Source: Eunapius fragilis
Taxonomy: Eukaryota; Porifera; Demospongiae; Spongillida; Spongillidae
Assembly: GCA_963681505.1 (NCBI GenBank)
Contig: OY811978.1
Span: forward strand, 5,688,586-5,752,585
Direction: 5' to 3'
DNA length: 64,000 nucleotides
Shown here: positions 32,216 through 41,081 of the stretch, in pieces
Position numbering within the stretch: position 1 is the first letter of the stretch
How the letters are laid out: each line of letters begins with the position of its first letter
Made by a program: the position numbers and the translations under genes
The notes under the pieces: generated by a model
The model's database searches: none
What the model was told of the DNA's origin: nothing
Seen by the model: the letters and a program-made list of their open reading frames with translations, nothing else

Positions 32216-33393
32216 CCTCCCTGCCAGCCTTGAGGTTCCTTCTTACAAGGCAAAAACTCAGGATTCTTGGAGAATGGTCGCCTGGATGATCTTCGAGGAT
32301 TGTGGGGGCCATACTCATCACCTGTGGGAAGGCGAGGATTACGGGCCAGCTTTCTTATTTATGTTTGCAGCACAAGGTTAACACAGATGCCAAGGATTGT
32401 GGGGCTGGTGGAGCACGTAGAGATGTCAGCTGCTGGCACAATTGTAGTCAGACTGGTTCTTATCTCCTAAAAGGGTGACTCTGAAGTTATTGGCTGGATG
32501 ATACAGAAGCAGAGGGTCACATGGCACCCTCACAATGCTGGTCCCCAGACTCACAAGGGAGATGGGCCTTCTTAGCAGGAAGGGCCACAGGAACTGGTGT
32601 TGTAGAGGCTTGGGTCATTTCCATGCTAGGGGTATCTCCCAACAGGGGTACTGCATCCTAGACAGACACAGCTGGTTCAGATGCTTGAAATGGCATATCA
32701 CCAGGGTCTGCATCATCCTGGTCCACAAAGCGAGGACGCAGCTGCTCTATGTGGTGACGCCATGTGCCACCTTTTAGAACCTCACGTACACTGACAGTGC
32801 ATGTGCCAAACCTCTTCGTGACCACTGCAGGCACCCATCTGGGATCCTTCTCACGCCTTGGGCCACAGTACAGTGCATAGCATGGCGAGCCCACAGAATA
32901 GATAGGAGTCACCCTATTCGAAAACTCCTGTTCCTGTGATCGCGTTGCTGATCTGGCTTGCTTTCCTTGAGCTATGTGTGCGGGGGAAGGAAGTAAAACA
33001 TCAATCTTTGTCCTAATCTGCCGACCATTCAGGAGTTCACTTGGGGAGTAGGTGTCTGCCAGAGGGGTTCAGCGATACTGCATCAAGAATTCCTGAAGGG
33101 CTGCTTGTGGAGCGAGTGAGGACTTACAGAGGGCCTGCTTGAATGTCTGCACCAGTCGTTCAGCTGCCCCACTAGTGGCAGGGTGGTAAGGTGCACCAGT
33201 GAGGTGGGTGATTCCCCTCTCTCTACACCATGCCTGGAACTCCTCTGAAGAAAAAGAAGTGGCATTGTCTGATACATGTACAATTGTGTGTGGATAGACA
33301 AAATGAGCAAAATCTTGCTCCAGCAGTTCTGTGGTGGACTTGGTGGAAGTGGAAGTATTCGGGTGGATGCAAGGATACTTGGAATATGCATCA
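32216..33393 (-). pseudogene. Gypsy-1 integrase core (3' part) and C-terminal domain
   Basis: 33069-33393 encodes DAYSKYPCIHPNTSTSTKST, VYPHTIVHVSDNATSFSSEE (second catalytic Asp) and APYHPATSGAAERLVQTFKQ (catalytic Glu). 32658-32912 encodes VGSPCYALYCGPRREKDPRW, VVTKRFGTCTVSV and WRHHIEQLRPRFVD, the C-terminal DNA-binding domain. The piggyBac-like insertion splits the core just before DAYSKYP. A short proline- and serine-rich tail follows toward the LTR. Confidence 0.8.
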
Positions 33394-34119
33394 ATAATGT
33401 CTATTTGCTTCGGAAAGTGTGTACACCCGTGCATGCTTTACCTCATTCACAATTTGAATCATTAGATCCCTCATATTAAACTCAGTGGCTGTGAAATTAA
33501 TATATGTTATTCTCCATTGATGCACTGATGAGTAGTAGAACTGTGGTCCTAAAATATGCAGCCTATCCTATGATAATGGAGCAGCTTCAGTTACTATTGT
33601 ATGACGAAAATTTGCATCTTAAAAGGCACATGTCAAAGTATGTGGACTGCAAATGAAAAGTGGGTAGTAAGTTGATACATATGCTTTACTATTCCGATGC
33701 AATGTAAATGAATTCCTTTTATTTCACTAGCAGTGTCTGGGCCCTGGCATTTTAAATTGTGTACAGGTGTGCACATTGTTAAATTCAAAACAGCCATAAT
33801 GTATTTTGTGTAGTTGAATGTTGATACTGATAGATGACAGTAAGTACTATTACTTGTGTATTAAATCAGCTGAGTACACTTGTTTAAATTTTTTGTGTTG
33901 AATTTGGCAGTACAGTGTGTACACTTGTGCACACTTTAACATTGCACATGCAAGTATGCATGGTTACAGATCTAGACTTCAATTGTAATGCTTGAGCATA
34001 ACACAGTATGTAAATTTCACACAATCATTGGACAGGTGTTGTAAAAGCAACACTCATTACACAATCAGGTTAAATACGGTCACAATCTAAGCAAGCAGGA
34101 CTATTATATCAGTTCAATG

Positions 34120-36559
34120 TCAGTTTCGTGCATTCCATTTCTGTAATGCTGCTAGCTTCTTCAGATTCACAGGTGCATTCCCTTCAATGTGTTGTATCAA
34201 ACATCTACGCTTAGATGCAGGACACAAATACATTGCTGATCCGTCCTTTCTTCTTTTAGCACCAGGTGCAGGAGGGGACTGGGGTAAACATTCGCACCTC
34301 CAACGAGTGATAAGCCCACACATTCTGCAATGGCCTCTATCGCAGTTGATCAGTTGATGGACTACATTACAATCTTGCTCGGGTTGCACTGATCTGGATG
34401 TACATGTAGCATTCCGTTCAGCTATTATCCATTTGTTATTCAGCATCTGATGGCACAGCTGCATACGAAAGTTACTCAAGCTGACCTGTTCTTGTCCTGG
34501 TTTGAACTTTACCCACAGCAGATAAGCATTCACTTCAGAAATGCCAAACAAGACTTGAAAGTCCCGCACCCACCAGCTGTGTGTCTTCCATGTCTCTTCA
34601 AAAGATGCAAAGCCTTGCCTCTTGCCATTATGTTTATCAATGACATTGAAGTTTGAGCGATAGATCTCATGAATATGCCACTGTTCCAAATGTGCTGTCC
34701 TGGTCTGCCAATCACCATTGCTGTGTCTCACTGTAAAGTTTCGGACAAGTGTTTTTCCCATGTTAGTAGTTCCAGCTGTCCCAATAAGGGACATTGGTTG
34801 CTTGTCTTTATCCAGAGCAGCCAATGCCTCCCACTGCTGACCATTTACAGTGAAAGCATGTGTTGCACAAGCACGCTCACCCCTCTCTGTTACCTGGCTA
34901 TTTAACCAACCTTTTGGAAAGCCTGTATGTGCAGTTTTAACATTACCAACCATGTACAGCCCTGCACCTGCTAAGGCTTTGGCAGCCTTCAGGCTTGCAA
35001 AAGCACTATCCAGGATTACTATACGACCTGTATGTGCCCAGGGTGCAGTGAGTCTCAAAGCTGCAGCAGTACCAGCACCAAGTTCTCTGACATGCTTTTT
35101 GTCAGCCATCAGTGTTTTGCCTTCATATATTTCATAGTTGATGATACATCCAGTGTCAGCGTCAGCAGTGGTGTGGGCCTCCCTTCCATTAGGTGTGGGC
35201 TTTCTAGCAACAAACATCAGCCCTGGCATCCCTTTCCCTAACCACTGCCCCATACTTTCATCAACAACTAGAATGGGGCCTGGAGAAATACAGCGCTGCA
35301 TAACTTGGTTCCACTCATCTACAAAACGTCTGATCACTGAGAAAGGCTCAGTCTGACATTCAGAATACTGGGGTAGTGTAAAAGCCTGCATCAATCTGCG
35401 GAATCTGCTGTAGCTGAGTCCAAACTTGCCCAGGTCATGCTTGACAAAGCTAGCACATGCCCCATATTTTGTTGAGAGGGGTCCTTCCCAGTAGTCTTGG
35501 ATAGGGAGTTCAATGGGATGGCATAACATGTACATAAGATAACCCATGAAGAGCCAGTATTCCCCCATGGAAACATTAAATGAGACTCCTTTTCGTTGCT
35601 CCTGGCCTTTTGTGGTCATCAAACAGCAAATACTATCCACAAGGTTACATGGAAAACAAGACAGAAAGTATTCAAATTCTGTGGCTTCAGCAGCGTTATA
35701 GAGATGGAACTGGGCATGCTGAGAGTACCCATGTGTTGCTGCTGGGCATAAAGCACGACCTACATTCTTTTTCCATCCCACATCATGAACAAACACATGT
35801 GTTACATCTTCTCTATGAGGTGGCAATGGATTCTCTTCTATCTCAATGTCGGATTCATCCTCATCAATATTTCCTTCTCTTTCATTTGGGAGTTCCTCTA
35901 CAGTAGCACTGTGTCTCTGTGCCCTAACTTGATCCCGTCCCCTAGAAGCCCTGCCACGTCCTACAGCTTGTGAACCAGTGTGCGCTCCATGGCCTACTGT
36001 CCTGCCTCGTCCTACAGCTTGTGAACCAGTGTGCGCTCCACGGCCTACTGCCCTGCCACGTCCTACAACTTGTGAAGCAGTGTGCGCTCCACGACCTACT
36101 GTCCTGCCTCGTCCTACAGCTTGTGAAGCAGTGTGCGCTCCACGGCCTACTGCCCTGCCACGTCCTACAGCTTGTGAACCTGTGTGCGCTCCACGGCTTA
36201 GTGCCCTGCCACGTCCTACAGCTTGTGAACCAGTGTGCGCTCCACGGCCTACTGCCCTGCCACGTCCTACAGCTTGTGAACCAGTGTGCGCTCCACGACT
36301 TACTGCCCTGCCACACCCTACAGCTTGAGAACCTATTTGCAGTCCCTGGCTGACTGCTGCGCTGTCTTCTTGAGTGCCTAATAACGTTTCTTCACTGGCG
36401 ACTGGTTCAACCCGGCGCTGCCGTTTAGCACCCACAGAACAGCCAGCACTGTAAAGTGATATGAATTCATTAACATGGCATTTAGTTACGAAGCGACAGT
36501 TTGTTAATAACTCACCTGGTACGACGGGTCCTAAGAACTCTGTCCTGTGCACCCTCCAT
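34120..36559 (-). CDS. piggyBac-like transposase
   Basis: This is a cut-and-paste transposase. The open frame 34120-36552 has 810 codons, but a better model starts at the ATG at 36557-36559. Exon 1 (36516-36559) is followed by a 67-bp GT-AG intron (36449-36515), and exon 2 opens with AGCSVGAKRQRRVEP, a nuclear-signal-like basic stretch. Seven 17-residue repeats (GRGAHTGSQAV type) form a basic N-terminal tail. The DDE_Tnp_1_7-like core has ILVVDESMGQW, IVILDSAFAS and FNVIDKHNGKR as likely catalytic aspartate sites (about 35250, 35010 and 34635). A cysteine-rich end (CDRGHCRMCGLITRWRCEC and further Cys) resembles the piggyBac C-terminal zinc domain. No stop or shift disrupts it, so it could still be functional. 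Confidence 0.85.
35942..36330 (-). repeat. 51-bp coding tandem repeat, seven units
   Basis: The 51-bp unit encodes 17 residues around GAHTGSQAVGRGRAVGR. Unit length is a multiple of three, so the frame is kept. Variation among units is small (Gly/Ser, Thr/Ala, Arg/His), pointing to recent slippage or conversion. It makes an RG-rich, positively charged segment of the transposase. Confidence 0.9.
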
Positions 36560-36813
36560 ATTTATTTATAAATGTCACGTGCGCACAATTTTTGGGTAGT
36601 TTTTGAGGCCGACAAACTGTGAGTTTATTGAATAGTTTCTAATATTCTGTATTTCCCCATATTCTACAATGATTCATCTTTAAAATGGTGTAAAATTTGG
36701 TACATAAATCCAAAAAATAATACAAATATGAAGGTGTAAATAAAGTGTGCACACCTGTACACACTGTACGTACAGTATGCACACCTGTGCACACGGGCGC
36801 AAATAGACAATAA

Positions 36814-37190
36814 GTACTAGCCAGTTGGATCCCAGGAAGTTGATGGCGTGATCAACATGCACTCTGCTCCATGGCCTCTCCGGCAGTATCCAGGGATGGT
36901 TGGCAGGCTTTGGCGGCTGGATCTGGTGCTCTGCGCAAGCCGTACACCGATGGCAGTGGTCCACAATGTCTGCATCTATACTTGGCCAGTAAACTGCAGT
37001 GCGTGCTAGCTGCTTCATCCGCTGCATCCCAAAGTGTCCCAAGTGAAGGAGCTGCAGTACTTGGGGCCTCAAGCTGAGGGAATGACCACTCTGGATCCAT
37101 ACAGAAGACCACCATGGGCTTTGGACAGTGATACTGCCACCTTCCGAAAATCCTCAATTGAGCCATCATTTGACACCTCTTTTGTCCTTA
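36814..37190 (-). pseudogene. Gypsy-1 integrase N-terminal part
   Basis: Reads LHLGHFGMQRMKQLARTAVY with WPSIDADIVDHCHRCTACAE, the HHCC zinc-binding domain. WILPERPWSRVHVDHAINFL follows with the first catalytic Asp and ends at NWLVLI, where the piggyBac-like element begins. Upstream, the link to RNase H contains stops. Confidence 0.8.
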
Positions 37191-38830
37191 GGTGGCCAAC
37201 CTCGCGAAGCGCATCACATTGGCAATGACTGGATCCTTGGCTGACTCCTTGGCCATTGTTCCCGGATCTGTGGGATCCAGCTGAAGGCTGACCGTTTTGA
37301 TTGTGCAGACTGTGTCAACATCTGCCTTGTGTTCCTCCTCATCAAAGTTGGCATCCGGTCCCACTGGAAGGCGGCTAAGAGCATCTGCATTACTATGGTC
37401 GCACATTTTTCTGTATTCAATAGTGTATTGGTACTGGCTGAGTGTCAAGGCCCATCGTGCAAGCCTGTTGGCTGCCAGAGCAGGAGTTGCCTTGGTTGGT
37501 CCGAACAATACAATGGGTGGCTTGTGGTCCGTGACCAGAATGAATGAGCGACCATAGAGGAACTGGTGGAACTTGTTCAGGGCAAATATGATAGCCAGTG
37601 CTTCTTTCTGGATCTGGCTGTACCAACGTTGCGTGATTGTGAGGGTCTTGGAGGCATTGGCAATAGGGCGCTCACTGCCGTCTGGGTACTGATGAAAAAA
37701 GGAAGCTCCTAAACCCACCTCCGAGGCATCGCAAGAAATCCCGACAGGGAGAGATGGATCGAAGTGGACAAGAACGCTGTCTGCACAGAGCAGATCCTTG
37801 AGCTTCTGGAAGGCAGCTTTCTCTTCTGCACCCCAGATCCATGGTGTGTCATTCTTGGTTAAACGGTGAAGTGGTTCTGTTAACGTGGCAAGGTTAGGAA
37901 GGAACTTGCTGTAAAACTGAACCGACCCAAGAAATGATCGTAGGCCAGAGACATGGCCTGGAGCTGGCATCCGCATGACATCGTTCACCTTTGGACCTTT
38001 AGCTATCCCATGACCAGACGGGATGTGACCAAGGTACTCCACACAAGGTTGTGCAAAAACACACTTCTCCAAACGGCAGCGAAGACCCTTGCTTTCTAGT
38101 CGTTGGAAGAGAGCACGGAGGTTCTGGAGGTGTTCAGAGGCAGTGGTACCACTGACCAGGATGTCATCTATGTAGACAGCCACCCCTCGAAGGTTGCTGG
38201 TCAGCTGGTCCATGATCTCCTGAAAATAGCCAGGGGCCGAGCTAATGCCAAATGGAAGTCGCATTTGAAGCAGTACCCCTCGATGGTTCTGAGAGCCAAA
38301 CGCTTATGACTTTCGGGAGCCAACATTATTTGGTTATAGGCATCAGCCAGGTCAACCTTTGTAAAACCATACCCACCACCCAACTTTCGCATGAGATCTT
38401 CAGGAAGAGGCATGGGATGACGATGGGGTTCCAGCTGATGGTTAATTGTAATCGAGTAGTCTCCACAAACCCGAAGTTTAGCTGGTTTACCAGGAATTGC
38501 GGCCTTGCGAATGGGAACCACAGGGGTCCCATTGGCACAGAATTGAGTAGGTTGCCACACTCCTCCGGCAATCCTGGCATCATAGGCCTGGCAGAGGTCA
38601 TCCTGGATAGCAAAGGGGACCACACGAGGCCTGCAAAAGATTGGTTGTGCGTCTGGCTTGAACTTTACCTCAAGCTGGAAAGCTTTTAGGCAACCAAGTT
38701 CAGGCTTGAAGAGGTCAGGAAACTCTTGGCAGAGCTGCCTGCATGAATATTGGAGGACCAAATCGGGCTTCAGTTCATCAAAGATGGGTAGCACGAGGGA
38801 AGAGCTCGGCTTTCCAACATGTGTTACACT
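37188..38830 (-). pseudogene. Gypsy-1 reverse transcriptase and RNase H
   Basis: 38201-38794 gives FQLEVKFKPDAQPIFCRPRV, PAKLRVCGDYSITINHQLEP and GYGFTKVDLADAYNQIMLAP (RT fingers and palm). A one-base shift near 38255 is followed by RLPFGISSAPGYFQEIMDQL and VAVYIDDILVSG, with the YIDD catalytic box. RNase H follows (VGISCDASEVGLGASFF, KEALAIIFALNKFHQFLYG, LVTDHKPP, NADALSRLP). The enzyme pair would make the cDNA; this copy is broken. Confidence 0.85.
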
Positions 38831-40193
38831 CAGAGAAGTGCGGAAAGGTTGATGCCTAAACGGACAATAGCATCACGTCCCAAGAGGTTTAGCTGTGGGA
38901 CCTTGGTGACTGTGAACTGGAGGGATTTCTTGGGTGACATGTCTCCTGGCAATGAGACTATCGTCTCAAACATACCCAGAGTGGGTAGTGGTTGTCCATT
39001 AGCCACTTCATAACGCCCAGTCACTGGGGAGAGTGCCGGCTCCCCTGCCTTCTTCCAAGCAGAAGTTGTCCCCTGCACCTGTGTCCACTTCAAAAACGAA
39101 CTCCTTGTCTTGGATACAGATAGACTGTTGAAGCTGAGGGACTGTCTCAATGGCCTTCACGGTCTGGATCCGATGCTTTAAAATGGGCTTCACCTGATGG
39201 GTCCTTCCCCATTTCTTCAAGCACACTGCCTCCAAATGCCCTGATTTCTGGCAGAATCGACAAGTATCATCCTTGAAAGGACAGTCAGCCGACTTGTGGT
39301 CCGTTTTTCCACAGCGTGGACAGGTCCCAGTGGGAAAATCACTCCCCCGGTAAACAGTCTTGTGGAGTGATCCTGAACCTGGTGAAGGTGAACGCCTCTT
39401 TGATGCCTCGACCAAATTAATGGGATTCGATACCACACCATGGACTGTCTCTTTCGCCACCTTTTCTGCTTCCTTTGTTTCCACTGCTACAGCTACTGCT
39501 TTAGCAAAAGTAAGGTCGTCTTCCTTGTGTTTGAACAACGCCTTGAGCACTCCCTCGTTTACTGACCACATGAAACGGGTCCGCATTGTCTCGTCGATCG
39601 GGTCGCTAGTGGATGAAAAATCACACGTTACCGCATCGTGACGAATTCGCGCAGCCAGTTTTTTGTGAATGGTCTCCCCTGGCTTGCGGTCCATGGCGCT
39701 CAGAACTTAAAACGCTCACATACAACGTAGCGTGCTGGGTCGAACTGGCCCTTCATGAACTCGGCGATTTCATCTAAGGTGAGCTCATTGATGTCCTTTG
39801 GTGGCGACTGTTGGGAGGCAAGGTTACTCAACAGCTTGTAATTAACGCGCAACTGGTTCGTGAGAAACACTTGTGCCTGTTTCCCGACAGGAATGGAATT
39901 CGCTCCAATAAACGTTTCGAAACGGGCCCAGTAGTCCGTCCATAACTCAGTCATCTCGTCAAATGGGACAAAATTGGGAATGGCGATTGGATGTGAAATG
40001 GAAGTGGGCTGTTCTGGTTCTCGCTTATCCTTCATACTGGTGAACGCTGTGATAAGCACTTCCATCTGTTTGCGACTTTCCTCCATCTGATGATGCTGTG
40101 CATCCCGATGTTGCTGTTGCTGCACTTCCATGTTTTTCTGCTCGCCGCTATCTGTTGCTGGAGTAGCTGGACTAACTGCGTCAACTCTGCCAT
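38831..40193 (-). pseudogene. Gypsy-1 gag and protease
   Basis: The gag ATG is at 40191-40193, shortly after the 5' LTR (40218). MAELTQLVQLLQQQIA is followed by a frame change near 40150, then a coiled Q/E/R-rich stretch and FDEMTELWTDYWARFETFIG, LRVNYKLLSNL. A shift near 39705 joins the part with two zinc knuckles, CPRCGKTDHKSADC and CRFCQKSGHLEAVC (39230-39330). The protease has FVFEVDTGAGDNF and, after a further shift near 39045, LNLLGRDAI. Gag binds RNA and builds the particle; the protease cuts it. This copy is inactive. Confidence 0.8.
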
Positions 40194-40217
40194 CCTGCCG
40201 ACTATGCCACAAAATCC

Positions 40218-40419
40218 TGTTGTGTTCTCAGAGAAACAGGATTCCAACGAATATAATTTCAGGAATAGGTATGGCGAATCATGCTAATCATGCATCTACA
40301 CACTAACGAACAGAGACCAAAAATGCACCATCTAGGAGAGCAATAACTACAATACACACGTGTTATCATGTGCGCATGCGGGGTAGAATATTCAGTGATG
40401 AAGTTTGCTGGCCACAACA
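40218..40419 (-). repeat. 5' LTR of Gypsy-1
   Basis: 202 bp, starting TGTTGTGGCCAGC and ending GAACACAACA in element orientation. GGATTTTGTGGCATAGTCGG follows immediately inside, a candidate primer-binding region that I cannot match to a tRNA from memory. Confidence 0.9.
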
Positions 40420-40424
40420 GGCCT

Positions 40425-40908
40425 CGATGCGGTGTATCAATTTATGCAGCACCAAGGCAAATAGCATAGGGCCTAGGGGATCACCCTTTTGTACCCTGGA
40501 CTGAGACCAAATCCTGCCTAGAGGGTGAAACAAAGATGTGTGATTGCCATAGCACCAGGATACCCAAGGCATGAGCTCTGGAAAAAAGGTAGCACATTCT
40601 TCTAAAACGACCTGTCTGGAAACCAGGTTGAAGGCGTTAGACATATCTACCTTAAAAACAACAAAGTCCCCATGCTGCCAGTTGGCCTCGATGCAGTGTC
40701 TAAGGTTGTGGATGACCTTTTCCACCCCTGCCTTGCAAGCAACCCCGAACTGAAAAGACTGTTAGAAGGAAGAAAACTTGCCCTTTAAAAGGGTACATAA
40801 ACACTTACTGTCAGCCTCCATAGGGTTTCGCCCACTGCTATTGGTCTAACATCTGTTGGCTGACCTTCCCTGAACTTGTTGAGTGCAACCAACTTACCAC
40901 CAGCCAAA
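40425..40908 (-). pseudogene. R2-type RT, 5' part of the split copy
   Basis: Contains DVRPIAVGETLWRLT, FQFGVACKAGVEKVIHNLRH, FVVFKVDMSNAFNLVSR and MPWVSWCYGN, the early palm motifs, ending at LVLHKLIHRIEA where Gypsy-1 begins. A stop interrupts it near 40790. The homologous stretch in the copy at 45774-47800 confirms the assignment. Confidence 0.75.
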
Positions 40909-41081
40909 TGTTACGTGACTATCAACAATAGCTACACGGCCAACGTTTGAAAAACGAATCGCAACTGTTACGGCTCGTAACGGCTGTGAATAGGTAGTAA
41001 GTGAATCACGTACTTGGGGTAGTGCCGCTTCAGATCTGATATAGCGCACGTGAATCAGCTGCTTTTCAGATTGACTTCAGT
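40909..41081. other. Spacer, nothing recognised
   Basis: Short stretch between the R2-type relic and the hAT-1 element, with no feature. Confidence 0.4.

Larger units (their letters stand above)
33398..36809 (-). mobile_element. piggyBac-like DNA transposon, 3.4 kb
   Basis: The ends are TGTCTATTTGC at 33398 and its complement GCAAATAGACA ending at 36809. ATAA stands directly outside both ends (33394-33397 and 36810-36813). Taking out the element and one ATAA leaves the integrase frame of Gypsy-1 intact, so the borders are secure. Several copies of a GTGTACAGGTGTGCACA-like palindromic motif lie near both ends. One gene, on the minus strand, fills the middle. It is the youngest layer of the nest. 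Confidence 0.85.
32014..40419 (-). mobile_element. Ty3/Gypsy LTR retrotransposon (Gypsy-1), split by piggyBac-like element
   Basis: LTRs of 202 bp lie at 40218-40419 (5') and 32014-32215 (3'), with TGTTGTGGCC...ACACAACA ends. The host flanks carry AGGCC (minus orientation) on both sides, a 5-bp target duplication, at 40420-40424 and 32009-32013. Gag, protease, RT, RNase H and integrase follow in the Ty3/Gypsy order. A purine-rich GGCTGGCAGGGAGG adjoins the 3' LTR as a likely polypurine tract. At least four frameshifts and the piggyBac-like insertion inactivate it. RT features suggest a K02A2.6/Mag-like clade; that is inference. Confidence 0.9.
30540..40908 (-). mobile_element. R2-type retroelement, split by a Gypsy insertion
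   Basis: It has two parts, 40425-40908 and 30540-32008, which join at the reverse transcriptase once the Gypsy element and one copy of its 5-bp duplication are ignored. The 5' part has ALNKFREGQPTDVRPIAVGE, then NLRHCIEANWQHGDFVVFKV, DMSNAFNLVSRQ and QKGDPLGPMLFALVLHKLIH. The 3' part opens with the catalytic AWYLDDGAIAG at about 31957-31973. It is followed by thumb sequence (31290-31926), the zinc knuckle CPDTVLDPLGHHAVSC and the endonuclease SRPADILVQSW...AAFDVIVTSP (30740-31177). Stops at several sites show it is inactive. The 5' end is truncated at about 40908. Confidence 0.75.

Noticed and set aside
35970..36353. Plus-strand 116-127-codon frames over the 51-bp repeats
   Set aside because: Antisense shadows of the transposase repeat region; the unit length keeps all frames open.
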